NCBI GenBank assembly: GCA_003313425.1
Contig: NHZP01000021.1
Coordinates: 992,001-1,056,000 of the forward strand
DNA from: Pseudopyrenochaeta lycopersici
Lineage: Eukaryota; Ascomycota; Dothideomycetes; Pleosporales; Pseudopyrenochaetaceae
Length of the DNA: 64,000 bases
Direction of reading: 5' to 3'
The notes beneath the pieces are model-generated. The model had not been told where the DNA came from. It saw only the letters and a list, made by a program, of their open reading frames with translations, and searched no databases. The position numbers were made by a program, and so were the translations under genes. Each line of letters starts with the position of its first letter. Positions within the stretch are counted from its first letter, which is position 1. This document shows positions 12,961-24,505 of this stretch, piece after piece.

Positions 12961-13424
12961 TGTGCCGATGCACTTGGTGACCTGGTCACCTGGCCACTAA
13001 GGGCATCTCAGCTAGTTCAGATGCAGCAGTTCAGATGCAGCAGTTCAGATGCAGCAGCTCAGGCCACAGCAGCTTAGGCCACAGCAGCTCAGACTTTAAG
13101 GTAATTAAGCGAGATTAGCAGAAATATAAGGATATAAGGAGGCAGGCAGGCGAGGAATCCACGATGGAGGGGAACATCTAAGGATCTACTATCTAGAAAA
13201 ACACCCAGAAAACATCTACAAAAAAGTAATCAAGACAGTACAGACAGACAGACGGATACAGCTACTACAGATACAGTTATTACCCCCCCCCTTATTGTTC
13301 ATCCTTGTTTACCTGCCTCCTACCTCTCATCTCATCCTTGATGGGATGACTACCTAGCTGTGTTCAGTGTGCTCAAGGCTACCATCGACAGGGAGAAGCT
13401 TGCTGAGGCCTCTGTTCCTGCACA
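12961..13424 (+). repeat. Solo LTR of family D (copy D1)
   Basis: A 464-bp insertion in A1 pol, precisely defined because A2 and A4 are uninterrupted at this point. It begins TGTGCCGATGCACTTGG and ends CTCTGTTCCTGCACA, with TGTGC/GCACA ends, and is flanked by ctag on both sides (12957-12960 and 13425-13428). Inside are tandem copies of a 14-bp unit agttcagatgcagc (about 13016-13060), then copies of a ctcaggccacag unit, then a C-run. It shares about 50 bp at each end with 42262-42896. It shows little RIP compared with the surrounding A1 sequence. Confidence 0.75.
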
Positions 13425-16136
13425 CTAGGAGGAGGACTATAATTCTGTGTAGACTATAGAGCTCTTAACGCCCTAACTAAGAAGGACTGTTACCTACTAC
13501 CTCTTATACGTAAGACGTTAAACTAAATTAGATAAGCTATATAGTATACTAAGCTAGACGTTACTATAGTATTCTATAAGATAAGGATAAGTAAAGGATT
13601 AGAATAGATAACTGTGTTTTAAATACAATTTAGATTATATAAGTAGCTAGTAACACCTTTTAGCTTAGTAAATACACTAAGTACCTTCTAGAGGTATATT
13701 AACTAGGCCCTATAAGACTTCTTAGATAACTTCGCCTCTGTATACCTAAATAATATCCTTATTTTTACTAAAGGATCTCTCTCTTAGTACTATACTTACG
13801 TATAAAAAGTATTAGATTACCTATAAGAAGTAGGACTATACCTAAAACTAAGTAAATATAAGTTTAATATTTAGTATATAAAATACCTTAGCTTTATCTT
13901 AGAAGTATAGAAAGGTATATCTATAGACTCTAAGAAAGTCTAAGCTATTTAAGAGTTAAAGGCGTATAAAGATTCCTAGAGTTTACTAACTTTTATAGAT
14001 ACTTTATCCTAAACTTCTCTTAACTAGTAGAGCTTCTTATATAGCTAATAAAAAAAGAAGAGAAATTCTTATAAGATATAGAATAAGAGTAGAGTTTCTA
14101 AGCTCTTAAGGATATATTCTTAGTAGATAAAGTCTTTACTACTTTCTTACCTAAATAATAGATAATAGTAGAATATAACTTTTTAGGCTTTACTATAGGC
14201 AGGGTACTATTATAAGAAGATAAGTAAGGAACCCTTTATATAGTAGCTTACTTCTTAAGGAAATTTCTAGTATATAAGAGTAACTACCTAATTTATAATA
14301 AGGAGTTACTAGTAGTTATTATATACCTAAATAAATAGGACGCAGAACTCTATAGCGTATAAGAATTTAAAGTAATTACTAACTATAAGAACCTAGAGTA
14401 CTTTATAAAGAAGTAAAAGATAATAGAATAATATGTATAATAGTTAGTCTACCTATTACAGTTTAATAATATAAAGCTGTAGTACTGTCTAGGTAAGGAG
14501 AACACCTAAGCAGACGCACTATCTAGAAGAGACTAGGACCTACTATAAGGAACAGATAACAGCTACCTAGTAAGTAGAGAGTTTATTATATTAGTACTAG
14601 CCTAATAGTAAGATCTAACAGTTATAGGGGTCGTATAAACCTCTACGTTAACTCTTAATAGCTTAATTATAGCTGAGTCCCTACTAAAAGCTCTAATCCT
14701 TAAGGACTTAATTACTAAATACTAGGACTAAGCTGTACAAGACAACTTAACTAATTAGGAAGTCTACGACGCTATAAAGCTAGGTGCTAGGTCGCTACCT
14801 AGTATAATAAAGAAACTTGCTATATTACTAGGAGATTATATAATTAACTTAGAGAGAAAGCTCTAATAGAGATCTAGGATCTAGGTGCCTGAAAATAAAC
14901 TCTTTTATACAGGAATTATCTAGTAAGTATATCTAGCTGTGTAAACAGGTTACCTAGGAAGAGAAGAAACGTACTATACGCTAGCTAGTACCTAGTACTA
15001 GCTAGGTATAAGTAAAAACGTCCGCTAATTTATACAGAATTGCAGCTTATGTAGATAAAGCACCTTATAGAGAGACAGTAAGCACAGATACCTACGCCTG
15101 TTACTAGTACCTAGTTGTACGTAGTAAGACTTAATAGTTAACTTTATTACTAGTCTACTACTGTTATCTAGCTGCACTAACCTAATAGTAGTTAAAGACT
15201 ACCTAAGTAAAGGCGTAATACTAATCCTACTTAAGATAATTAAAGCAGATAATATAGCCTAGGCATTTATACGAGAAGTCTTCTACTACTATAGGCTCCT
15301 TAGGTCTATTATATTAGATAAGGGCACGTAATTTATAAGCAAACTATAAGGAAAAATTTATAAACTCTTAAGAGTATAGAGGAACCTGTTAACAGCCTAC
15401 TACCTATAAATAGATAGTACTATAGAACGCGCGAATAGTAATATTAAAGTAGTTAGTTAAATCTTTTATAACTACGACTAGAATAACTAGGCAACGCTAT
15501 ACCTAATCCTTAAGCTAATACTAAACACTTGTATAAACTCCTCTACAGGCGTTACTCCTTTCTTTCTTCTATACAGCTATCTAAACTCGCCCTTCTTAGA
15601 GCTACCTAGGAAATTAGCTAGCAGCGACTTACTTAACAGAGTAACACCCCCTAGTAAATAAGCAGAAAGTATTATATAAACGCTAAAATAAGCTACTAAC
15701 TAGGCTATCTTAGCTATAACATACGCTTAATAATAACAGAAAGCATAGGCAAATAAGACACGTCGCCTAGCTCCTAAGTATAAGGTTAGAGACTAGGTAT
15801 AGTTAGACCTTAGGCACGTACGAACTACACGCAGAAGCAAGAAACTTAACTAGAAAAGTAAGAAGTACTAAGTCGCCCGCGTACGAGACCCTTATTAGGT
15901 TAAGCTTTATATACTATAGAGAACTAAATTATACTATATAGAGAAGCTAAGACTAGCTACTAAAGACCCCTTCCTATTATAATAAACTAACGACTTAAAC
16001 CCTGCTGCTGTTATTATATAAGACGACGACCTACAGGAAGACTACCTTAAATAGGTAATTAAGAATATCTAAGATAAGCGCTTACGAAATTAACATAACG
16101 AGTTTTATGTAAAATAGGAGGGGTACTATAACCTAA

Positions 16137-16259
16137 TGTTGACGGGCAGCAGGCAGGAGGAACTAGGTTGATTCCTATCAAATGAGACACAAGGGAACTA
16201 TATACCCTGTGGATGCTTATATAACAGAGCACGTGAGGAGCTAACCGTGTTAGCTAACA
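16137..16259 (-). repeat. Solo LTR of Copia family E (copy E1)
   Basis: A 123-bp unit, TGTTGACGGGCAGC to GTTAGCTAACA in plus coordinates, flanked by the target duplication cctaa (16132-16136 and 16260-16264). It is nearly identical to the two LTRs of the complete element E at 44597-44719 and 49908-50030. Since E is coded on the minus strand, this copy is minus-oriented. It presumably arose by LTR-LTR recombination. It interrupts the A1 chromodomain. Confidence 0.9.
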
Positions 16260-16330
16260 CCTAACTTAGGAGCTAGAAGAGAATCTTATTACTACAGAAG
16301 CCTATAAGAAATAGAGGACTTATACACAGC

Positions 16331-17146
16331 CTGTACAGCTACTATCTAGATAATCTAGGAAACTACTAAAAGGTTAGAGAAATAAGCTAGCATAAGCTAA
16401 CTAACCCCGCACGAGGCTCTCTAACCTAAGACATCTAAGAAATGTTTATCCTCCTTAGGCTTAGTAAGGACTTAACTCTAACCTTAACTACGCTAAGGAA
16501 CAGAGACTCTATTAGAAGGTAGGAGAGGTAGAGTACGCCTAGCTATATAAGACGTACTATAATCCTGTTACACGTAATTAGAGTAAGCCCCGCTCTACTC
16601 GCTAGTAATAGAGACATACCTAGTAAAGGCTGTAAACGTACGACGCTCTTATATAGCCTTAGCACAGTTATTAGAATAGAAGTTAGCGTTAAGGGAACTA
16701 CGGCTATAGATAAGGTAGGCTTTAAGGTAGGATTAACGACTAGAGAGGAGTTACTAAGCGTTAATCATATAACGAGCGATAATAGGAGAGAAATTGTTAA
16801 GACTATGGCCCTACTGAGTATCGTACGGGGATTGATTGACAGGACGAAGGAAGAATTTAGCGATGCGAACTAGCTTAGGCTGAATAACGTTAGAGGAAGA
16901 AAGAGTTAGAGGAAAAGCTCTTTATATGCGCACGAGCGAGCAAATGACTAACCTCTCCTCTACTTTACGTTATTAGGTAACAATAACAGGTGAAGGAGGA
17001 AAATTGCTTGCAAACGAATAAGAAAAAGTACACGCAACATCTCTACTTTTGCAGCATGATAATATAACGCTACCTATATAAGTATAAGGTTAAGGTTAAA
17101 CTACGTACGAAGAAGTAATATAGTTATTTAAGGAGGAGGAGGGTAT
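16331..17146 (+). other. A1 3' untranslated region
   Basis: There is no convincing gene. The stretch runs from the end of the A1 chromodomain region to the purine tract before the 3' LTR. Part of it (about 16780-17060) is visibly less TA-rich than the rest of A1. Confidence 0.5.
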
Positions 17147-17396
17147 TATAATAGGCTGCGCCCTTTAAGCAGGAGAGGCTTCGCTACTATTGCACGGGGA
17201 AAGAACTCCTTAATCTCCTCTACCCTCTTTTCTTATTAGCTTATATAAGTTAGCAGCTAGAGGAGCATGTTCCTCTTTACTTGTACGAACATATATATAT
17301 ATCCTCTAAGGATACCTGTAACCTCTTCTCTATCTTTCTCTTTCTGTAGTATAGGACAAATGCACACTCGTTAGTTAGGCCTCTTCGCCCATAACA
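17147..17396 (+). repeat. 3' LTR of A1
   Basis: 250 bp, beginning TATAATAGGCTGCG (TG mutated to TA) and ending CCCATAACA. It is followed by agaat, the right copy of the target duplication. Confidence 0.92.
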
Positions 17397-17401
17397 AGAA
17401 T

Positions 17402-20341
17402 AATTAACCTAATGTAGGAGATACTAAAGCGGCTAAAATCTATAAAGAGTTACTTAAAATAGAAAAGACAAAACTTCTTAACGGGTGTGTAGTGTTAGGA
17501 GAGAAGCTTAAGGAGTACGGCATTCTGATTAAATCTGTTCTATCTTCCTTTGCCTAACAGACTCTTAACAGAATTACAAATAAGTCTAAAGAGTCTAGAA
17601 ATACGTAGAAAGCAACCTCTGCTAAGTTAAAAAAGCCTACAAAAGACTAATAAGAAATATAGGCAGCTACTGCACGCGACATCTGTTAAGTAGTCGTACA
17701 TGTAATAAAGAATAATATGCCTACAGAAAATATATATAACCTTATAAAAAGTGCCCTTAGAAGCATTAGTAAGCAAGATCAAAAGCTATAGTAAAGTAAC
17801 AAAGAAGCTAAACTTCTGCTAGGTATAAATAGTCTTCTTATTTGTCTTCTTAATTAGATAACTAATAATTAGGAAAGTAATAACAGGGAAGGAGTAGACA
17901 TAAATATTAAAAATCTTACATCTCTGCTTAATAAACAACTGTTAGCTATAAACCTGTGTAAAAGTATTAACACAGAAGACCTCTCTATGCTTAAATAGTT
18001 ACTAGGCCCCGCCGCCCTAAAACTATAAGAAGCTAATACAGCGCCGCTCTTTAGCTTAGGTATTAGTTCCGCATCTAATATACCTTCTAGAAGCCGCTCG
18101 CAAAACTAAATACCTCCTTATTAAATTAATAAATCTAGATTAAGTTTATTTATTCTAGAGAAGAATATACAGTTACTTCACACTACGTTTAATAGAGAAG
18201 ATGCTATTAAGATATTTAATTATAAGGGTAGCATAACAGAGTTTAGGCCTATAGAGGCAATTCGTCCTTACTAAACAGATAACGTAAGGTTCACCTAATT
18301 TATTATAAATACAAGTATAAGTAAGTTTCTATACTATATACTTATAAAAGGCACTAATTTATACCCTAAAGGAGCTGAATCTCTCTCCTAGATATAAAGC
18401 AAAGACACTAATTTTAATCTTAAACTTAGAAGGAAATAAATAAAGGAAAAAGGTTTTATAAAGAGAGTCGGCCCGTGCGTTATTATGTTACAGTTAGATA
18501 GATACTAGCCGCGCCCTAGAATAAAAGGCCGCTGTCTAGATACTTATATCTAAGTTTAATACTAGACCGCTAATATAGAGTAGCTTAGTAGGACTAAGTA
18601 TATTTAACTTATAGGTTAAAAGTATGCTAAACGCTACCTAGTAGAATTAACCGCGAAATATAAAAGATAAATAATCTATATAAATTAATATAAAAAGTAA
18701 TAGATATACCTAGGCACAGGAAGCACGTTAGGAGAGTAAGATTAGCAGAACACGCTGTAGTTATTCTAAAATGTATTACGTAGAAGTTTATTACTATAAA
18801 ATAATAAAATAAATTAGGATATTAGCTATAAGCCTAAGCTTAACGATTAAGATACTCCGCCTAAAAATACCCCGCCTAAAGGCGAAAACCCCTTTACTAA
18901 GAAACGCGCTTAGCTACTAAGCTTAACAGATATAGATTTAGATAAAGAACTTTAAGCTAGTAAGTCTTAAGAAGGAGTTTAGTGCTAAAGAAGCTTCTCT
19001 TTCTTATATAGGATAGAAAACCTTCGCAGCGTATAGTAGAATACCTAGCTATTTATTTAGAAATATATTATACAGTTTCCTAAAATCTATTTACTAATAA
19101 TAAATAATCCTCTCTGTAAGTGTAATAAGCGCTTATACAAGAACTATAGCGTAACGTCTACTATACGTACCTGCTAATTTAGACTTTTAGAGTAAGTTTA
19201 TCGCGACTTCTAAAGATATTTAATCTTATAAAACTAAGTAAAAGCTTATTTATAGCGGGGAACTAGTCTAAGTTAGTAGAGTTAATATAGCTAAATTTTA
19301 GTAAATGCTTTATAAGTGCATTATCTAGAGTTTAAGCAATTAGATGCTGTAGAGTTAGCCCCTGTATAAACTAATTAACAGATACAAGGCTACGTACTAA
19401 TACTTGTAGAAATTATAAGCAGATTATGTAAACTACACGTTCTATATCCTATAATATAATCTTAGCTAGTATTATTTCTTTTTATTAGCTACTAAATATT
19501 AGTATAGGGTAGCTAAGACGCGTCGCTTTACTTTTAGTGTCCTCTAAATCTGCAAAGAGAAGCGTATACTAGAAAGGATTATATTAATGCGTTAGTAGTA
19601 GAATACCTAGTTAATATATATATAAAAGAAATATCTCTAAAGCTAGTTCCTAAGATAGTAAGCTAAGCTTAATTACTATTAAAGTATATTTTACTTACAA
19701 GTTATTTAGATATTTTATAAGGTTAGTAGATTTATGCTAATCTTAGGTAATACTATAATATAGGAAGAATTTCCGCTCTATCTTAAGTTCTATACTTAGC
19801 TTAATTAAGTATATAACCTATAAAGAAAATAGGATTTAACTAGGGGGTTTACAGGAATCTTTCTTAGTGCAGCGTTCGCTGTGCAACCTTAAAATTAGTT
19901 AATATCTTAAGTATCTCCTATTCCTACGTAAGCTAGCGCGAGAGATACAGGAAGAACTAGTCGCATAAGTACTCTGTAGAAGTTAGCACAAATCCGCTTA
20001 TAGGCACGATTAATTCCCTCCTCTTTTAGTCTCTCTAGCAGAAGTATACTATATTTAAAACAGCCTAGATTATTTTAATTTAGAATATCTACATCTTCTA
20101 CTTGCAGTAGGATAGTGTAAATATTCCCCTTTTTATTTGCTAGTAAGACGCCTAGCTAGAGGAAATTACTTATGTACTCTGCTAGAGCTTAAAACTATAG
20201 AAAATTAACATATAAAGAATAACGTCTAAGTTAAGACACGTACTAATACTAAGTTTGAATTAAAGCAAGTATTTTAGATGTCGTTAGTTAGCAGTAGATC
20301 ATGCGACATTATTAGAGGTAGTTCAAGGGACTGACCTGTAA
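17402..20341 (+). pseudogene. Unidentified long frame H, downstream part
   Basis: It continues in register the frame that ends at 2326, and runs about 980 codons to a TAA at 20339-20341 with no visible frameshift. Interruptions are only TAA/TAG, as RIP of Gln and Trp codons would give. Readable stretches include IYKELLKIEKTKLLNGC, EDAIKIFNYKGSITEFRP, a Pro-rich spacer near 18850, then LLIINNPLCKCNKRLYKNYS near 19090-19150 and LVVEYLVNIYIKEISLKLVP near 19590-19650. The paired Cys (CKC) after an IINNPL-like hydrophobic run is faintly reminiscent of the Cys-containing DUF3505 region of fungal helicase-linked proteins, but I would not assign it. With 1622-2326 it makes over 1,200 codons. Confidence 0.55.
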
Positions 20342-22123
20342 AAGTAGAGCATAGGGTAGCTCTCATATATATATTTCTATCAGGGGCTACCTTCGAATAA
20401 GAGCTAATTTAGTAGCAGGGGAGCAGGAGGGGGAGGGAGGGCGGCAGATTTAAGGCAAAAGGTAGCGCGTTCTACAAGCAGTTTACAAGCTAGGCAGTTA
20501 AACATGTTACGCGCGATCCCTTATAAACACTTACATTTTTATTACTAATTAAAGTATTCTAGAAAAAAAAACGTATATATTAGTCTATACCCCTTATTCC
20601 CTAGCAAAGTCTAGGTAGTTCTAATCAAGAGTAAGCCTAAGCGCAGGTGAAACTATTAAGCATTATCTACCTAAATATTAATTACAATTATTTCTTCCTA
20701 GCCTACGCCGTAAAACTATAGCTCTTAAAAAATAATCTCTTGTTAATTTAGATCTAAGCTTATCTCGTTATAAATAAACTGCGGCAGCTCACTATAATCC
20801 CCAGCCGTAATCTCTTTAAGTTTGCACATTACTTTATATAGCAAAGGGGCGTCCTTTAGCGTAGTAATAAGGTATCTTCTTGTCTAGTTATTAAGCGTTA
20901 TAGAATAGTACCTATAGTAATCTGTAATAGCGTTGTTAATTAAGCTAATTTTAACACTAGTATCTCTAAGCTGCTTAAGCTTATAGTTATTACTGTACAG
21001 ATAAGTCGCGACTAAGCTTCTATTTAGAATAAGGCTTATAATATTAGCGTAAGGAGACAAAAAAATTATTAGCGCTTTACCTTCTGCTGCTCACATTATT
21101 AATATCCGCGATATCTATGTCTAGCAATTTTTATAATAGAAACACCTAGAAGAGCTGCAGGACAATAACAAAAAGTTACGCAAAGCATGTTATAATGCTA
21201 ATTGCCTGGGTAGGTTAGCCTATTAAGACACTATCTAGTAAGTTTACTAACTTACAGAAAGCTAGTCGTCTATCCCTAGCAGAATCCTACCAGCTATAAT
21301 ACTTATTATTATTAAGAGGAAGATAAGCATAAAAGCTATAAGTCGTCCTTATCTATTCTTAGGTTTCAGGAGAAGATAACTAGTAGTAATAGTTACGTTT
21401 AACTAGAAATAAAGGGCTCTGTAATAAATAGAAAACCTTCCCTTTATAATAAATTTATTCCCTAGTACGAGTAGGAGTACTACACCTATAACATAAAATA
21501 CAACAGCAGTAATTACGACAGTAACGAGGATAATATAGTAAGTATAGAGTGTTCTAGACAGCCTCTAGAGCAGGATAGCCTACACACCTATTAACAACAC
21601 TCTTTTCTAGTAAGCCAGGATACAAACCTAACTACAAAGGCTACTTAGCCAGGAGAACTTAAGTAGAACCTAGAAGATTGCAGGTGCAGCTGTTTTTAGC
21701 TTAAAGCTATAGGCGATAGAACTAATAGAAGTAACAGCAAAGTAACAGAAGGGTATAAGTATGAACCACTTAGGCTAGTCCTACTTTAAAGGCTACTTCT
21801 ATAGATAGAACGTGTGCACTAGAAAAAGTAGGCTATTAAGCCTAATAGAGGAGAGGGCTAAGGAGACTAGAATATAGCCTATTATAGCTATAGATTAAAG
21901 AAGGAAGGACTAAAATGCAGGCAGGGCGCAGGGTGTAGGAAGCAGGATGCAGGAGGCGAGACGCATACGTGCAAGCACTGGTGAAGGACGAGAACGACAG
22001 AAAATAAGAAGAGACAACATGCCATAAATGCACCTCATCTAAAGCTTAGCTCTTCGAGATCTCTGCTTAGCATATAGACCTGTCTATTACTTTTTTTAAA
22101 TATAATCTAGGCACTTACCTAGT
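20342..22123. other. No recognised gene; RIP-type and mixed-composition sequence
   Basis: After frame H come about 1.8 kb with an (AT)n stretch near 20366, a purine tract near 20420-20445 (gcaggagggggagggagggc) and scattered short frames. I find no LTR pair, no TIR and no protein I recognise. The short open frame at 21842-22033 is probably chance. Confidence 0.4.
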
Positions 22124-22248
22124 TTGCATGTTAATAAGCTGCTAATGCTAGGGTTTACTATAGATTATCTAATAGGTAGAGCCCCTAGTATTCCAGCGAA
22201 CGCTATGCAGACCCGCGCATTATGCGCTACTGGCACTACATTAGCTGC

Positions 22249-22335
22249 GCCGCCTGCACTTATTACACTGACTGCACCTGCTGCACCTGCTACGCCCGCT
22301 GCACCCGCTGCACCCGCTGCACCAGCTGCACTTGT
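22249..22335 (+). repeat. 9-bp minisatellite, GCTGCACCN units
   Basis: About eight to nine imperfect tandem units of the type gctgcaccc/gctgcacct between roughly 22249 and 22335, in a locally GC-rich patch. Because the unit is 9 bp, all frames stay open on both strands, which explains the short Ala/Pro-rich and Cys/Thr-rich frames here. There is no evidence that they are genes. Confidence 0.75.
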
Positions 22336-22949
22336 CCACGTCCGTGCACCAGCCAAGTCACCCCGCTATCCGTAACGATTTCCTTGCAAAACGCACTACG
22401 CACGGCGTGTTCGTCTAAGGCTGATTATAACCTAGCTCACACTATAACCCTAACTTATAATAGAGTCTTTAGGAGATAAAAAGGAAGTAAAAGCTTAGAA
22501 GGAGCTTAGCTTCTTAAACCTAGAATACGCGAAATAGCTGGTTAGTCTATCTATAATTAAGTTTGCGTCTACCTGCTTACTAGGCTGCAGGCGGTAACAA
22601 GGGGCGTTGCGATAAAATTAGTAGAGGGGAAAAGCCTAGAAGAGCTTTCCTAGTCGCATATAAACCTATATAAGCAAAATAAGGCTGTTAATAATATAAA
22701 CTCGCAACTAGAAGACTAAGGCCTCGCGAAAGCTAACTTAGAAGCTGTTATAACACGCTTATAAAACGCTATAAAAGCTATAAAGAGAGGTATATTTAAT
22801 ATGTCTACATAATTCTGGGATTTACTAAGTGTAGTTAGTAAAGAAGCTGTCAGTAACGGCCGCCACGCCTGCTTCGACCCTAAGTACTGACCTCAAGAAA
22901 GGTAACGACTCTGACAATACACAACTATTTAACCTAATTAAAGATATAT

Positions 22950-24505
22950 AACAGAAATATACGGAGCAAAGAAGGCTAAGCGAGCGAGCGCTGTAAGCTA
23001 TTAAGGTGGAACAACTATTAGCAAGTCTCCGGCGGCATATACTAGTAATAATATAAGATCTTTACAGTCTAGAAGCCTTTTTACTATATTAAGCGTGCGA
23101 ATTATTAATCTAGGAAGCCGTAATTATGCAGTACAGCTGTATAGCTAATACTGCTACCCTACAGGCAGTCTCACGCACAGATGTTTAAGGACTAAGGCGT
23201 TAAGTATTTATGCTACGTCCTCTAGCAGGGGTAGAAGCATATATAGAGCGGGTTAGCAGCCTCGTATATAAGTTTTAACTTCATGCTTACATAGGGCAAT
23301 TATAACTAATCTATGTATCGGCTTTCGCCCCTTTATAAATTCTACCGCAGTTTCTGTCACTACTTGTTACTTTATTAGTCTAACTCCTTCTTAATATCTC
23401 TAAAACATCACTATATTATAAGATCGCGATGTTACCTCTCTAAAAGTACCTAAGAAATTTAATCAGCTTCTTAATAAACTACTTAGCTGCGTCTCTAATA
23501 ATCCTTTACTATTAACAAACGCTAAACTAAGAACTGTGCTTTAATCTATGTCTAACCTCTTACCTAACCCTAAAATTTATTAACTACTAGAAGTTAACTA
23601 TAAAGATTTCTTAGAAGAAGCGTTTAGTTTTAAAGTTAGGAAAGGCAGGAAACTAGTGCTAGTTCCTTAGGACAAATTTCCTCTGCTATTAACCTCTCCC
23701 ACGAGCGTTATTTAACCCTAAGTATTTATAAACAACGCATTTAAGTTTATGTGTTATTTTAAAGACATAATTATTAAGTTCTATATCCTTAAGAGTCTTG
23801 TTTAATAGCTAGATAAGAACATTTAAGTTAGAGATAATAAAGAAGAGGATAGTAAAAACGAAGGAAAAAATTAATACTAGGCTAAAATGTATTAAATAGG
23901 TCAGTTATTAGCCGTAGTTTATTTAGCGTGCCTCTCCTTAAGCTTAAATAGACAGCGTCTTAAGCCTTAAAATTATTACGTAATTAACGCCCTGCTAACA
24001 GTAGTAGGGCAATATAAGGTTGACACGAAAAAGAACGATATTAGACGCCAGCTGTACGAAACGTTGTTAATGCCACGACATCTACGCAGTCTCTTTCTAC
24101 TAATCTAAATACATTACTATTATAAAGGTAAATGCCTTACTTTAAGTTTCCCTTATAGACAGACTTACAAGTTCTCCGCAGACACCCACGCTTTAATATT
24201 AAACCCTACGTATGCCCTCTCTAACGCGCTTACCTTACCGCCTAAATCCCTAACTCCTATCCTAGGCGCAGAGATTACATTCACGCCTGTTGTAATAGAA
24301 CCTCGCGAAATATCCTTAGATATTATAAAAAACAACAAATAACTTATAAAGAAAGTATAAGAGGTCTAAAGTCCTTATACTATTTTAGAGATATATTATA
24401 GGCTAAAGAATGTGCAAAAGTTTAGCATTAAGTTTTAATCTTGTACCGTTAGTCTATAGACGGCTCACCACGCGGACCAAATACTAAAGGACACAAAGAA
24501 CTGTG
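22950..24505 (+). pseudogene. Second unidentified RIP-degraded coding region
   Basis: Two plus-strand frames follow each other. From about 23100 to 23430 one reads LRPLAGVEAYIERVSSLVYK and LLLNISKTSLYYKIAMLPL. From 23428 to 24505 another reads SLKVPKKFNQLLNKLL, then NYKDFLEEAFSFKVRKGRK, YYVINALLTVVGQYKVDTKK and TYALSNALTLPPKSLTPILG. Stops inside are TAA/TAG only. The change of frame near 23430 suggests an intron, a frameshift or two adjacent genes. At 24506 the frame is cut by the truncated A3 copy. I do not recognise the family and see no catalytic motif. It could be part of the same host element as H, but nothing proves it. Confidence 0.45.

Larger units (their letters stand above)
11726..16330 (+). 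pseudogene. A1 gag 3' end and pol, RIP-degraded
   Basis: The zinc knuckle of gag is near 11870-11915 (CLRCGLYNY, then V-A and a final Cys). Reverse transcriptase motifs are at about 13430-13790: FCVDYRALNALTKKDCYLLP and LVTPFSLVNTLSTF, with YLNN replacing the catalytic YLDD at about 13742. It is split by a D solo LTR at 12961-13424. Integrase is at about 15050-15450 (LIVVKDYLSKGVILILLKII, then SIILDKGT). The chromodomain starts at about 16031 and is split by the E solo LTR: the part before ends FYVK.EGYYN and the part after (16265 on) reads LT.ELEENLITTEAYKK, where dots are RIP stops. None of it is translatable. Confidence 0.85.
2327..17396 (+). mobile_element. Gypsy chromovirus A1, complete, carrying three nested insertions
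   Basis: Bounded by two 250-bp LTRs (2327-2576 and 17147-17396) and flanked by the 5-bp target duplication agaat (2322-2326 and 17397-17401). Without its nested insertions (B, a D solo LTR, an E solo LTR) it is about 6.3 kb. The order is LTR, gag, pol (RT, RNase H, integrase), chromodomain, purine tract (aggaggaggaggg, 17131-17143), LTR. The LTRs differ at roughly 20 positions by my count, all transitions. RIP rather than age therefore dominates the divergence, and LTR dating would mislead. Coding frames are full of TAA/TAG. Four copies of this family occur in the window (A1 to A4). Confidence 0.92.

Noticed and set aside
12961..13424. Interpretation of D1 as a non-autonomous DNA transposon (TGTGC/GCACA ends, 4-bp duplication)
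   Set aside because: Not excluded, but D2 with the same ends is followed by gag-like coding sequence, which favours an LTR; the inverted ends are only about 5 bp.
19080..19200. Helicase-linked DUF3505-like assignment for frame H
   Set aside because: Only a hydrophobic run and two Cys residues resemble it; no helicase motifs were found downstream.
22124..22479. Overlapping short ORFs on both strands, Ala/Pro-rich and Cys/Thr-rich
   Set aside because: They are a by-product of the 9-bp tandem repeat, which leaves all frames open; no conserved domain or gene context.
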